Part shown: piece after piece, positions 1-12,009 of the stretch
How positions within the stretch are numbered: position 1 is the stretch's first letter
Layout: every line of letters starts with the position of its first letter
Assembly (NCBI GenBank): GCA_021234155.1
Contig: JAJEKV010000021.1
Span: 16,877,563-16,941,562, forward strand
Length of the DNA: 64,000 nt
Direction of reading: 5' to 3'
Source: Isoetes taiwanensis
Taxonomy: Eukaryota; Streptophyta; Lycopodiopsida; Isoetales; Isoetaceae
The notes under the pieces: model-generated
What the model was told of the DNA's origin: nothing
Databases searched by the model: none
The model's input: only the letters and a program-made list of their open reading frames with translations
Made by a program: the position numbers and the translations under genes

Positions 1-627
1 CTTCTGCACTTTCTCTAGTTTTGGCTACATTCCTTATTAATGTAGCAAGCTGTTTATTGTCTCCTACTGCCCTAGCAACATGCAACAACTTCTGCTGATC
101 TGTCATGACGACTCGTGCTCCCTCAAGGTCAGCTATAATATTGTCAAACCTTTAAAAGAAATTAGTTAGATCATCTTCTTCCCTAAGTCTGAGTTTTCTC
201 AATTCTTTATCCAAAATATCAATTTGGGAAGAACTTTTCTCTTCAAAGTGTTTCAGCAGGTACCTCCAAATCTCTCCAGGGCTTTTACCTCTTATTTTTA
301 AGAGGATTGATGCTCCAACTTTGCTGGTCAGAATTGCATATGCTTCCTTAACTTTTGCTTTGTCAATTCTGCCACTATCTCCACTTGTTGCAGTTGCATC
401 TAATTCCTCTGCTGTAGATGCCTCTCCAGAAGGGCTATTCTCCCTTCTTCCTGCAACCATGCTAACCAAACTATTAGTAAATTACCAGAATTTCCATCTT
501 CTAGTAAATCCCACAAATTTTCATTTTCAAGAACATTTTTCATTTGTTCTTTCCAGATCTGAAAACCTGGACCTCCCTCATAGGTCTTGATTCCATTGAG
601 CAAAGCAGCTCCAAACCTGCTAGACAT
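1..627 (-). pseudogene. Ty1/copia gag fragment (UBN2-like), runs off the left edge
   Basis: Minus-strand reading from 627 down to 1 gives a gag-like protein that begins MSSRFGAALLNGIKTYEGG and continues with an IWKEQMKNVLENENLWDLLE block, typical of the N-terminal half of copia gag. A second piece (469 to 152) and a third (about 150 to 1, with FDNIIADLEGARVVMTDQQK) continue the same protein in other frames, so there are small frameshifts near 440 and 150. Gag coats the element RNA in cytoplasmic particles. The start lies 14 bases downstream of a plant-type primer binding site (641-652, minus), which fixes the orientation. The zinc knuckle and pol would lie beyond position 1. It is decayed and probably non-functional. 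Confidence 0.75.
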
Positions 628-640
628 TCTAAGTAGCCTG

Positions 641-652
641 GCTCTGATACCA
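641..652 (-). promoter_or_regulatory. copia primer binding site (tRNA-iMet type)
   Basis: The minus strand reads TGGTATCAGAGC, the standard plant primer site complementary to the 3' end of initiator tRNA-Met. It sits just upstream of the gag start on the same strand and one base after an LTR-like end (CCTAACA). Confidence 0.85.
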
Positions 653-653
653 C

Positions 654-780
654 TGTTAGGATCTACAATGCAATGTCTAGCTTATTCAAATTATTCTATA
701 GCAATACAACCTTTGCATATATTCAAAGTGGAGTTATAATGCATACACAACCATTGAAAATGAAGAAAACTTTAATCAAT
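654..780 (-). mobile_element. LTR remnant of the copia element (outer boundary unresolved)
   Basis: On the minus strand the sequence next to the primer site ends in CCTAACA, consistent with the CA end of a 5' LTR. The LTR would extend rightwards, but no matching TG start or second LTR copy is in the window. The outer edge is uncertain and is probably obscured by decay or by the neighbouring LINE. Confidence 0.4.
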
Positions 781-1029
781 GTATTGCCTTATAGTCCGAC
801 AGCTCGGGCATTCACATTTCAATGAATCCGTTACATCCGAGTCATATTATCTGTCTATTCTCCTTCAATTTATATTCAGGTATCCGATCCACAAGGAATC
901 GGCACCGATCAAACCACTATCGGCCCGCTCCATTCTAAGTTTGAATTGGAGCATGGCACATTCTTATTCGACTGAGATTGAGCAATATTTCTGTCAAATA
1001 AACCTAAGGTTTACGCCCCATTTGATCAC

Positions 1030-3422
1030 TCGCTTCAGTGTCGGGACAGGTGGCCGGGACGAGGAAGTAGACTCCGACCATCAGCCCCTGTTCTTGCAGA
1101 TAGATTGGCAGGCCAACCGAGCACCCATTGCCCCAATATCCCATGTACCACGGTTGCGTCTGGACTATGATCGTGCGACGGTCTATGCGAGGATGCTTGA
1201 GCATGAGCTGCCGGGAGTGCTGCAACTCCCCACACTTCAACAGCAGACGGCCCAACAACCAGGCTCGCCGAGGGTAGGGGACAGATGCTTTGGGAGAGGC
1301 CGCTCTCGACGATCCACAGGGGCTGCAATCACCTTCCCTCGCAATCATCGGTTTCGGGATGGCCTAATGTCGGGAGCTGAAACGATGGCTCCGCCAAGTG
1401 CTTGGACCCCACCATTCCGCCCATGAGCCATCCGTCAATACCGCCCTTCCTCAAGACCAAGAAAGCCGGGTACCTTGCGTAGCACCAAAGAATGATGTTT
1501 GGTCTTCTAGACCGCCACCCTAGGGCCTTAAGGAGAAAGGTCTTGAGTAAGCTCGCACGACCCACGAAATATTACCCCTAACAATGGGTGAGATACTTGC
1601 GGCGGTATGTGACCCAATGGGAAGCGGGCACCCGGTTCCTCCTCAGACAGTGCCTAGCTAATCGGTCATTCATGAAGGGGATGTCATAATGGGCCTGCAA
1701 CGCCCTGCTAATCCGAAGGCGGCCGGCAGATTTGGATGGTATGCGTGGGAGCTTCTCAAGTGGGTAGGGCCCCCAATGGTGCCGGTTCTCCAAAGCACTC
1801 TTCAACGGGGCATTGCAAGAAGGCTTCCCCGACTTTGGACTACCCGGTGAGTTGTGCCCATATACAAAGGGGGACCCCCACGGTACCCCATAACTATCGC
1901 ACCATTATGGTGGGTTCGTCTTTGCCAAGTTGCTTGCGGGGATTCTTGAGCTGGCATTGACACTTTGGGCGGAGGGATGGAGAAGTGCGGGCTCTCACGC
2001 AGTGGGCTTCCTTCACCCGGCATTCTACTATTGACCATATCTTCACTCTGCGAACACTCATAGAGGATAGCGGAATCGGCGCCAGAATCATGCTGTTGCT
2101 TTGTGGATTTCGCAAAGGCTTTTGACCAAAGGTGCCTCGATAAGTTGTGGGATAGATTGAGACGACTAGGGACCCCGTCGACTTGCGTAATGCTATATCT
2201 GATTATCTGAGGCTTGCTCGGCTGCTCTCTCACCGCTTTGGGAGCCCAAGAGTTAGTAGCATTGGGTGCGCCCGTGGCTGCCCTCTATCCCCGACTCTTC
2301 GGCTTGTACATTGACCAGCTAGAAGAATGGCTAGCTGAGCACGGGAGAGGCGCCGCTTGATGCACCACATAATCCGGCAACTCATATATGCTGATGATGT
2401 TGACCTGCTCGCATATACCCCAGAGGACATGCAACGCCACCTGGATGCTTTGGACACTTTCTGCCAATTCACTGACATGAGAGTTAACTTGGCCAAGACA
2501 AGGGTGCTGCTGGTCCCATCATCCGGCACCCACGCTTCCCTCATTCACTTACCAGGGCCAGGTAGTGGAGGTGGCTCAGTCTTATAAGTATTTGGGCATT
2601 GAGTTTTCTACTACCACACACCGATGCATCCATCGTTACTGGTCACCGCAGGCTGGAAAGCCCTCAGATGCAATGCAAAACACAAACAAGGCGTAGTCAG
2701 ATGCATGGGGTCACCGGGCACACTTGTTCGGGGCCTTGGTTGAACCGTCCTCCTCTATGGGGCGTAGTGTGGGGGCGGATATCCCTCACCACTTGGAACG
2801 ATCTAGAGCAGTGCATGTAGGCCTTCTTGGCCCGGACCTTTGGGAGTGAAATCCACGGTCCCATATCGGATCTTGCTCCAGGAGACAAGGCTTCCTTCCA
2901 TTCTGAGAGGGCTGCTACTGAACGTCACATTATTTACTTCCGGGAAGGTGGTGGCTATGGATGAAGCCCGCTGCCCAACCTTGCTTTGGCAGTGGCGATG
3001 GGCCCGCAGCGACTCAAAGCCTGCTGGAAAGACAAGCAAGCCCAGTGGTTCTCGCTATGGAATGTGCAGGCACACAGATGTGGACCAGTGCATACACCGA
3101 AGGAACGCGCTGCCTTGAAGCAGTACTTGGATGCTTGCTTCATGGCCAAGCTTTGGGATCAGAGGCCTGTCACATGTCAAGGTGGCAAATTATCGGCCAG
3201 CCGAGGTTAATCCCATGCTCACGAGGGGCCCACACCACTACCGCGCACCCATCTACCCATGAAAAGCCGCAGGTGATTGCTTCCATTCAAGACAGTGCAC
3301 ACCACCTCCGCATTGAGACAGGGAGATGGATTCGGGAGCCGCGTGAGGACAGAGTCTGTCAATGCTGTCAACAGGGCGCCATTGAGGATGAAAGTCACGC
3401 CCTCGTGGCTGTTGTCGTCTGA
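1030..3422 (+). pseudogene. LINE endonuclease-reverse transcriptase ORF2, broken
   Basis: The protein nicks target DNA and copies the element RNA at the nick. Near 1070-1095 the frame reads DSDHQPLFLQIDW, carrying the SDHxPL box at the end of AP-like endonucleases. Between about 1700 and 2130 there are reverse transcriptase blocks split over frames: a KAAG-R-GWYAWELL block, VPIYKGG..TVPHNYRTIMVGS, and an FT-HSTIDHIFTLRTLIED stretch. The catalytic YADD box is at about 2385-2400 (IYADDVDLLAYT). The C-terminus (2961-3422) has HHLRIETGRWIREPREDRVC followed by QCCQQGAIEDESH, a typical LINE Cys/His-rich end. Several stops and frameshifts make it inactive. Confidence 0.8.
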
Positions 3423-3753
3423 GCATATCCGGGCTCGGTATGCTCGGTTAGTTGTGCCCCATCAGGCCTTGCATGAGCTACTGAGCACGGCCTCTGTAGG
3501 CTTGTTGGGATCGTACCTCCAGGAGGTAATGGATACGCGGACTCGATTATGCCCCCTCATCCGGCATTAACCTCACTTTGTACTTGTGATTATGTATATA
3601 ATCATGCGGTATGTCAAAGATCCTTATTGCTACTAAGGTTTTCCCCGAAAACCCTTCTTTCGGGGTTTTTAATCCTGGTAGTAATACGCCTGCTGCTCTC
3701 TCTTTGTACTTGGGTCCCATAGGCCAGTTGGTCTCCGTGGACGATAAAATCAT

Positions 3754-3776
3754 ATTCTATTCTATTCTATTCTATT
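3754..3776 (+). repeat. pentanucleotide 3' tail of the LINE
   Basis: TTCTA-type units close the LINE, directly after a 3' UTR containing the block GGGTCCCATAGGCCAGTTGG. The second family member (59565-59890) ends with the same unit, so it belongs to the element and is not a chance microsatellite. Confidence 0.8.
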
Positions 3777-3779
3777 AAA

Positions 3780-5397
3780 GTTAACCTTTAAAACCATAGG
3801 TAATTATTCGCCATCTTTGAACCTTAGGCTTTAGAACATTTTCACCCATTAGATCTTTGTCTTTTCTTCTGTCTATTCCTTTGATCATCACAGCACTGTC
3901 ACTAGATAGCTAAATGCCTGCAACTTTGTAACAGTGCCTAGGCATCACAGATATATCTGTCACAATCTGTATTCTTCAATGATCTCATCTGCTAACATAA
4001 TGACCTGTACTTTATAAGAATTGATCTTAGTTCACCACAGAAAATCATTCTAGCATTATTACAATATGAACCTTAACTCTCACAGGCAGTGCCCATTGCT
4101 TCCAGAACATCAGACACAACACAAACAGAAGATTGAACTGACACAACACCTGCATGTTATATAATTTTTGTCGCTTTTCAATGTAGAACATAATCTCTTG
4201 CCCTTTGATATTGTTGTCATGAATAGCCTTCTTAATATTTGTCCTAATCCAGAGGGACCAATATGGTATAATTCAACAGATGCCCCAATTTCTTGCCTGA
4301 TCATGGCCTAGAAGATTCAAACAGAGCTTGAGAGCTACTTTTAAGCAAGGATTTGCTTAAGATCAATAATTGAATTTGTCAGAATTCTCCATCTTAGTAG
4401 AGTGAATGAAGCAGTGCTGCAAAATAGCCCAGCTAGGTAGAAAACAATTGTATCAACAATTGCTATAGGTATGCAGATAATAGCCAATACAAATGTTGCC
4501 CTTTGCTTGTATCTACCGAGTAAATGATACTGGTATGCACCATAGACATGTCCACAAAGTGTCTCCAAAGCACTTCCCATTCCTATCTATGCACTCCCCA
4601 TTCCGTATCTTAGAAGCTTGTGCAAAAGATGTTACCTACAAATTCATACACCAATACTTAGATTTTAAACAAGTATTATCTATAACTAAAATATTTGTAC
4701 TTATTACAAATTCTACAAGCTAAAGCATAAGGAAATGCAATACCTGGTAGAGCGAGAAAGCGAAGTTTGTCTTGCATCTCACTGTTATAAAAAACCTAGC
4801 ATTCAAAAACCTGACAGCCACTTGTTGCCATAAAAGCACAAGGTATTTGGATCAATTCAGAAGACTCAAAAGAGCTCACAGAAGGGCGCCCAATGTGGCT
4901 CTTCAAGACAACGCCCAAGGTATTTAGATCAATTCGTATCAGCATTGACCCAAATGTCTATCTGGAACTCCATGATAGAGATCATAATTACATTCCCCTC
5001 TATATAATGGTACATATGAAACAAAAACGTGAACACATATGAAACATCAATAAATTGAGTCTTATCATATTTAGTTACAGAAAAAGATAAAAGAAGACAT
5101 AATCATACTTATACTCTGCATAAGCCCTATCTTTCGGCTATTCCATGGGTTTGTCGGTCATAAACTGGCATACGAAAGCCCAGCCAGCTTGCCTCGGCCT
5201 CTGTCCACAATCAGCGTTACCATTTTATCAATCCAAGCAGTTTGTTAGAGGGATAGCCACTCCAAAGAAAAACTTACATTACCACAGAAACACATAGACA
5301 CTTCGCATGCTTTTGATCTCTGCATCATAAGGAAAAGTACTTGTAGACAATGGGAGTAGTATTATTTCCTCAATCTAGTGGTATATGGCATATTTTG
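3780..5397. other. non-coding interval between LINE and family A copy 1
   Basis: AT-rich DNA with no ORF that I recognise; short ORFs at 4110-4304 (-), 4341-4580 (-) and 4493-4723 (+) lack family features. A 19-base sequence (AAGGTATTT[GA]GATCAATTC) occurs at 4840-4858 and again at 4917-4935. It could be intronic or intergenic. Confidence 0.5.
5393..5397 (+). repeat. target-site duplication TTTTG, left
   Basis: The five bases before the 5' LTR are TTTTG. The same five follow the 3' LTR at 16510-16514, marking one clean integration event. Confidence 0.9.
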
Positions 5398-5981
5398 TGT
5401 TAGTCCTGTGCCTCCTGGTACAGGACTATTCATGCATACGTCAGACCAGGTCAAGCTCAAGGATCCTTAGTCAACCACGGGTCAGACATCCAAGGCTCCG
5501 CAGAAGACTAAGCAGCAGGCCACGCAGTCAAAGCCTTTGGCTGTCAACAAGAGGCGCCGCTCAGACAAGTGACGGCCCGTCCACTTCCAGCGTCGATGTC
5601 GGCGTGATTCTAGGCACTTCAAGAGGCACCGCCAACATTCCTCAGAATCGGGCCTCCTTCCAGGAGTCGGCACCGAGATCAGTCAGAGTGTCTATATTGG
5701 GCCCAAGGCCATTGTACTATATATATGAGTAGAGTTAGCTCATAAGTTTTTAGATGAGTTTTGAGTCTTGTCTCCTTCAGTTTTCTCTCTATTGCGAGAG
5801 CTCATGTATTTTCATCATTGATATCAAGGAAGCTTATCATCTTCCTCTCATTTGTTCTGTTTTCTTCTTTTTCTTCTCTTTCAGCAAATCCCGCGTGACA
5901 TAGTCCCCGGACTCTCTGTTAGATCCACGGGTCCTCCGCAGGGGCTGTCTTCCGAGGAGTTCCCAACCCGCACCCCAAACA
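5398..5981 (+). repeat. 5' LTR of family A copy 1
   Basis: Starts TGTTAGTCCTGTG and ends CCCCAAACA. A TATA box (TATATATA, about 5719-5726) lies in the middle, followed by a CT-rich leader, so transcription probably starts around 5750. It matches the 3' LTR (15928-16509) throughout, with several small indels in GC-rich parts. Confidence 0.92.
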
Positions 5982-5982
5982 C

Positions 5983-6010
5983 TGCCGCCCGTTGCGGGTC
6001 TGATTTTCTC
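5983..6010 (+). promoter_or_regulatory. probable primer binding site, degraded
   Basis: Immediately after the LTR the sequence reads TGCCGCCCGTTGCGGGTCTG. Copy 2 has TGCGCCCGGCTGCCGGTGCG at the same place. Both look like decayed versions of one site that would pair with a tRNA whose 3' end contains GGGCGCCA; this is not the initiator tRNA-Met site used by family B. Confidence 0.5.
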
Positions 6011-6084
6011 CTACTTTCTTACGCCGCCATGTCGTCCCCGTAATTTCACGCCCGGAAGAACTCCTTTCTCGAGCGGCATCTCGC

Positions 6085-7800
6085 TTGGAGCCGCCATCGG
6101 CGAAACCTGTTCATGACATGTATGGATCTGCTTATGACATAGAGGGAGGCCATCTTCGGTCTAGGGCTCAGTCCGCGCCACCCACCCCTCGTGTCCAGTC
6201 TCGTCCCAGTTCCCCGCCCCAAGCGTGCAAACATTGCTCACAACCTCAGTCCCCTCATCACTATCAGGAGCCTTATCCGGCTCAACCTTCTCAACCGTAC
6301 TTTCACACCCCTGAACATGCCTACATCCATCATTCTTGGGCCATACGCCTCTTCCTTCCCAACCCTCATCTCCCCGGGTGGGCACCTATTTATCCACATG
6401 TCTCCTTTAAGCCTACCGGGGAATATCCTTTCCCCTCGTTTCCCCGCTCTTCCCCGCTTACAACCTTCGGATCTCAAAACCAACGCTCCGGCTGCGCCGG
6501 TTTCTCAACCGCAAATCCCCTTCATCGGGGTCCGTCGGGCACAATGCCACATCCACCTCAACCTCAATATCCTCACTATCTTTGTTCTGTCCCAGCCCAA
6601 AGACTTTCACTTCTACCTTTTCGGACTGAACCCGACTTATCCCACCTTTGGCAACCACGAAAAGGCAAACCGTTAGACCAAAGTGCTCAAAGGCCCACAT
6701 GGAAGAATTTGAGGCTCTAGCTGTCCTAAATGGTCACGCGCAGAACCTCAACTGAAATTCCACATCTTTTTCCACCACCTTGCGTGGCTCTCCTCATCAA
6801 TGGCTCATGTCCAACAAAAGCCATTGGAAACAAGACTGGTCCGAAATGCGCCTTTGCTTTTCTCTCATTACGGGACCACGGATGATGATCAACTTCATCT
6901 CAAGCAACTCAATGAACTTCAACAAGAGCCCGCTGAGTCCCGCCTCGATTTTATGGATCGACTTCACATTACGCTAAGTAAGCTCAAGGAGTACCCTACA
7001 CGCGAGCCAGATTTTGGTCCGGTTTCTCCAAGGACTTCCTCCGCTATTCGACTCATGATCGAATACTGGCCCAAAAACTTTGGAGCAAGGCTATCGACCT
7101 TGTCAATCACTCACAATGTTTCCTCCCCGAGGCGTGGCTCTTCAAGAGCTCCCGCTCATTCCACCCGTCATGGTTCCACAAACGGTACCGTTTCAGCCTC
7201 AACACGCTAATCCACAGCGCAGTGCCAAATCTGGTGCCATATTTGCAAATACCAAGGCCATTTGGCCAATGAGTGCAACTCCACCAATGGCCCGCCTCAT
7301 TGCAAGCGATGCAACATGTGCAATCATGCCACGGAAGAGTGCACTCGCACTCATCCCACACCGTTCCGCAACAAAATGGTTTTATCAAGTGCAAACCACA
7401 CCTCAGCCACAATCGCATCTATCGCGTGACCACCTCTTCGGTGCAGCCCACATAACTCTATCAAACAATGGGACCAACCACGGGGATCCAACCAACGTCC
7501 TCCTTTTGATCCTTCTAAAGCTCAGTGTTATCACTGTCAAGAATGGGGTCATACCACCACGGCGTGTCCTCAACTTCCACAAGTTCAGGTACAGCTTCCT
7601 GGCACAAATCAGACCACATCGGTCCGCCTCACGGCTTACCAACTCTGGCTCGCTAATGGCAAACAAGGCCTCGACCAGTTCTTAAAGAAGCCCCCCCTGA
7701 GCCTCAAGAATCACGCTATCAACCAGCTCCAAAGAAATCAACCTCAGCTTGGATCAACAAGCCCGTGAGGAAATTTTTCAGGCACTAAATCCTCCCCGTC
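6085..7800 (+). pseudogene. gag of family A copy 1 with zinc knuckles
   Basis: Structural capsid and nucleocapsid polyprotein, now in several frames. The N-terminus (from 6085) is proline- and serine-rich. A capsid-like part lies around 6800-7110 (QLNELQQEPAESRLDFMDRL). A CX2CX4HX4C zinc knuckle is encoded at 7235-7276 (CHICKYQGHLANEC), a nearby cysteine cluster follows at about 7300-7340, and a second full knuckle is at 7526-7567 (CYHCQEWGHTTTAC). Knuckles bind genomic RNA. Copy 2 has the same layout on the minus strand at 56918-55100. Multiple frameshifts exclude function. Confidence 0.8.
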
Positions 7801-7850
7801 GATTACAAATTGGGTTGGTCTAGTTTCACTGCACCAAGGCATCACGCCCC

Positions 7851-8870
7851 TTGACTATTATTCAGAAGGACACGCAACCTGCCTTTGCAGTTGACACCAT
7901 TCCTCATGAGGACGAAAAAAAGGTTCACTTTGCACCTGACTTGGAAAAGCTCATGCCAAATGTCATGCCCAAAGTTCGCCAAAGCATTTTGAATCTCATG
8001 CAAGCTGCTGAAGGCCGCACATTGGCCAATGTTCATGCCACCACTAGAGCTCAACAAAGACAAGATACACCTTCAACATCTCAACCTCCACGCCTCGGAC
8101 ATATCCCAATATTGCAGTAGAGGTTGACTTACTCAAAAGTTCTTTTGCTTCCCGCCACGCACTCCGCACCGGTGGAACCAAAGCGGATCCTTTTTCTCAT
8201 GTACCTCTCGAACTCCAAGAGGAGCTTGCCAAGATCAAAATTCCTTTAAGCTTGGCAACCATTTTAAAACTACTGTCTGCTCTAAAGGACCGGTTACCAC
8301 TCCCAACTGTTTTAGTTGGGGTGTGGGCACCTCTACACCCACGGTCCATGCCACGATTGGAAATCAGCAAGTCAACCATGTTCAAATCGATGGAGGTAGT
8401 GCGGTCAATCTCATCACGGATAAACTCCGCCAAACAAATGGGCATCACACAACTCTTTCGTGCCCCCATATGACATCAAATTGGCTAATGGCCATATCAC
8501 GAGACCTCAAAGGCGTCACACCTATTCTTCACATCAACATTGGTGATCTCCGGCTTTCCCATGGAATTTGGAGTTTGGAAAGGCTGGCGAAGATCCGGTG
8601 ACTATGAAATGCTTGGTGGGAAGACCTTTTCTCCGCCCGGGCAAAAAGTATCCATTCTTGGGCCCGCGGACCAGGTTAGTCATCAACGATGGTCATCTCA
8701 ATGCCACCATGGACTTGCAAGCGGGATCATTTACATTGACAATGCGGAACCCTCTCTCTCGGACAATCGATTCTGAAGAAGCTCGGAATATTTATCAAGT
8801 TCGGCTCCACTGCGTCTCGCCTCGTCATCCTACCCAGAATATCGCGATCCTTGGGAGAAATGACTCTTGA
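7851..8870 (+). pseudogene. protease region of family A copy 1
   Basis: The retroviral-type aspartic protease active site is read at 8389-8400 within VQIDGGSAVNLI: a DGGS box where most Ty3/gypsy enzymes have DTG or DSG. Upstream is a conserved linker (LEKLMPNVMPKVRQSILNLM, about 7940-8000). Downstream, a flap and second half with LANGHITRP and GDYEML-GRPF pieces is split by indels. The intact-looking equivalent in copy 2 (54893-53910, minus) shows the same DGGS box, so the variant is a family property. Confidence 0.75.
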
Positions 8871-9339
8871 TCGGGACCAGGTCTGTGGCTGCCTTGCTTG
8901 ACCCCTACCTGGCTCCTTGCAATCGAATCCAACAGCGTTGATCACTTTTCGGATCTTTGACACTCCTGCCACTCCTCGCTGATGTACACGTCATGAAGCA
9001 ACCACCGCTAGATGGCCCGAGCAACCTCTCTTTTCACCACGCAAGTGCCACGCATCCGTTATGCTCCAACCTCCTCGCACACATTGTCCGGGATCTGTCA
9101 TACCCCATATTCCAGACTCGAAGTGGAGATTGTGGGCGTTAGCAACAATCAACTCGTCGCATTGTCGCAAACCTTTCCGGCTCCTTATCGTAATAGGGCC
9201 GCCGCCGTTCAACAAATTCAAACACATTTTTACCGGAGTTACAAAAGATCTTGGGGGAATCAACAAAAGCTTGGGGGAACTTACCATTCCTACCAAATCT
9301 GATGCCCACGACCCTGTAGCAACGGCAATACCGGCTCAA

Positions 9340-10640
9340 CCCTAATTACCGTGATCGGCGTCAAGGCGAAATTGACAAACTCCTTTGCTGCGGTTTTGAT
9401 CTATGAGGTCAAACATTACGAATGGGTGAGCCCCATCGTCATTGCCCTTAAGCACAATGGTAAGATCCGGCGTCATGGTGGACTATCGAAACTCAATCGT
9501 GCCACGCGGAGCGTGATCATTTTCCACTTCCCTTCACGGACCAAGTTACGGAAGAAGTGGCTGGACATGAGATGTACTCCTTTATGGATGGTTTTTCTCA
9601 AGCTACAATCGGATCTCTATCAACGAATCTGATCAACTCAAGACCACTTTCACCACCCGGTAGGTACTTTTGCCTACAAGGTGGTTCCTTTTGGATTATC
9701 CAACTCTCCTTCAACATTTCAACGCATCATGCTCTCGGTTTTCATGATTTCATGAAGGAAAATCCCTTCTTGCAAATTTTTTCCAAGATGACTTCTCTCG
9801 CCTCTGATTCCATGGCTGACCATTTGGATAAATTGGAACTGCGTCTTCCGTAAATGTGATGAGTCCGGCATTAGTCTCAATCCCGAGAAATGCACCTTTG
9901 CGTCCACTTCGGTGTTACGTTAGGCCATGTTGTCGCCCAAAGCGAGGAATCACCACCGATCCCGCCAAAATCGAGTTGTGTGCTCAAGGCTCAAGCACCG
10001 GCCAATATCAAAGAAACACGCTCTTTCCCGGGAAAGGTCAATTATTACTCCACCTTCATACACGGACTGGCGGCCATTGCGGATCCCATTCATAAACTCG
10101 CGGGTGGCCGAATCCACACTGGGGCTTGGAATTCCCGGTGTCGCTTTCCAACAATGAAGCTTTTGCTTACTCGGGCACGGTTCTTGTTCCTCCTCAATGG
10201 GACAAGCCCTTTCCGCGTTCATGTCGATGTCTCGTTTGCTATTGGGCTGTTCTTTCTCAAGAATATGATCGCTGCTGATAAACCAAATCGCTTCACCCGG
10301 TAGAAAACTCAATTCTGGCGGCGCCAACTATTCTGCCCGCGGGCGTGAAGCTTTGGGTCTCATTTTTGTGTCCAACGCTTCCGTCATTACCTTTTAGGCG
10401 ATCAAATCAAGTTCTTTGTGGACCACCAAGCACTTCTCTATTTGATCAACAAGTCCACGCCCACGGGGCGCATTGCTTTCGTTGGGTCCTTCTTCTCAAG
10501 AATTTGCTCCTTTTGAAATCGTTCATAAGGCTGGCAAATCTCATGTTGTTTCGGATTATCTTTCCGCATCCACCGGGATGATCCCGCAACGGCGGGGTCT
10601 CGGGCGCCTTCCACGATGCTCAACTTTTTTAGTCACGGCA
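9340..10640 (+). pseudogene. reverse transcriptase and RNase H of family A copy 1
   Basis: Copies element RNA to DNA and removes the RNA strand. RT blocks are visible across frames: EWVSPIVIALKHNGKI (about 9420-9465), MYSFMDGFS (about 9572), VVPFGLSNSPSTFQRIML (about 9680-9735). The region normally holding the YxDD box reads as a frame-broken FQDD-type motif near 9780. RNase H parts include VDVS-FAIG near 10220 and FFVDHQALLYLINKSTP near 10410-10460, followed by FEIVHKAGKSHVV. Copy 2 keeps this region as a long ORF (52887-52096). At least five frameshifts occur here. Confidence 0.8.
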
Positions 10641-10879
10641 ACACCACATTGGTTCCATGATTTTCAGCAGTACCTCCTCCTCCACGGGTGCTCTTCCACC
10701 CGAAGAAGCGAGGCGGCTCTCTCCAAGCGGCAATCCGATAAGCCATCAATTTCTCCCAGAGGTCCGTGACTACACCATGGTTGCGGACATCTCTACAAAA
10801 AGGGTAAGGACACCATCCTTCCGGCCGTGTTCTACCTCATGAAGTTCCGGACATTGTTCGGAGAAAGCTCATCAAGGGC

Positions 10880-12009
10880 TCGGTGGTGGTCATTTTCATG
10901 GTGACACCACGGCCGCGCAAAATCCTTCTCGCCGGGTATTATTGGCCCACGCTCTTCAAAGATGCTCACGCCCACGCCCGCAAGACGGTGGCGCTTGCCC
11001 GGGGGTGGGGCGCCCTACGACCCGTGGCGCTCTTCCCTTGGCGCCCGGTCGCCACGCCACTTCCCTTCAAAGAAATGGGGAATGGACTTTGTGGGACCTA
11101 TAGATCCTCCCGCGAGGCACACTGGGCGTCCGATACATTCCCGTTCTCACCCACTTCGCCACCAAATGGGCGGAAGCTTGTGCACTTCCGGACAACACTG
11201 CTTTGCTAGCACGGCTAGAGTCCTCTATCAACAAATCATCACGCGATTGGGCCAGGCCCCCCTGAAGTCGGTCGCTGACCGTGGTGTTCATTTCATCAAT
11301 CATACTATCAAAGAGCTGACGGATTATCTCCTGATACATCATCACAAGAGCACACCTTACTATCCTCAAGGCAATGGGTTGGGCGTAAAGCACCAACAAA
11401 ACTCGGTCACCATTCTCAAGAAAATTTGTGGCGCTTCCCGCCTGATTGGCGGAACAAAACTTCCCTCTTGTTCTTTGGGCCTACAATACTTGTTTCAAGA
11501 TTGCTACGGGTCACACTCCTTTTAAATTGGTTTATGGTCAGGAAGCTCTCATGCCATTTGAATACATCCTTCCAACACTCCGTTTTCAACTGGCTACTGC
11601 TCATAATCCACCAGCTGCTCTCAAAGAACGGGTCTATCAATTAGAACAGTTGGATGAACTTCGTAGGGATGCTTATATTCGTGTTCTTCATGGACAACAG
11701 TTGCAAAAATCTTTACATGACAAACGTTTGAAGACAAAAACATTCAAAGAAGGAGATTTGGTTCTTCTTTATGATTCCAGGTACAAAAATTTTCCGGGTA
11801 AACTCAAGTTTCGTTGGCTTGGCCCTTATCAAATTGTTCAAGTGGTTAGACCAAGCGTTTTCCAACTGGCTGAATTAGATGGCACTCCATTACCTACATT
11901 GGTTAATGGTTTTCGTCTCAAAGCATTTCATCACACAGAAAGTGAACATCAACACACAGAAACAGTTCAAGAAGCAAACACCACAACATGCGGACTAGAA
12001 AGGCGGTAG
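10880..12009 (+). pseudogene. integrase of family A copy 1
   Basis: Inserts element DNA into the genome. The catalytic core is split: FVGPIDPPARHTGR near 11090-11130, then a DRGVHFINHTIKEL block near 11280-11310 and STPYYPQGNGL near 11350-11380. The C-terminal part is an open frame (11446-12009, 187 codons) with PFKLVYGQEALMPFEYILPT and GDLVLLYDSRYKNFPGKLKF, then a GPYQIV SH3-like segment. It ends soon after (AFHHTESEHQHTETVQ) with no chromodomain. Copy 2 matches at 51822-50700 (minus). Confidence 0.85.

Larger units (their letters stand above)
1010..3776 (+). mobile_element. LINE (non-LTR retrotransposon), 5'-degraded
   Basis: The order is the end of an apurinic-type endonuclease, a reverse transcriptase, a cysteine-rich C-terminal segment and a simple-repeat 3' tail of TTCTA units (3754-3776). 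The 5' half of the endonuclease is missing or unreadable. A shorter relative of the same family lies at 59565-59890 on the other strand, with matching C-terminal protein, matching 3' UTR and the same pentanucleotide tail. Confidence 0.8.

Noticed and set aside
4110-4304. Possible copia polyprotein remnant on the minus strand
   Set aside because: No RT, RNase H or integrase motif could be matched in any frame.
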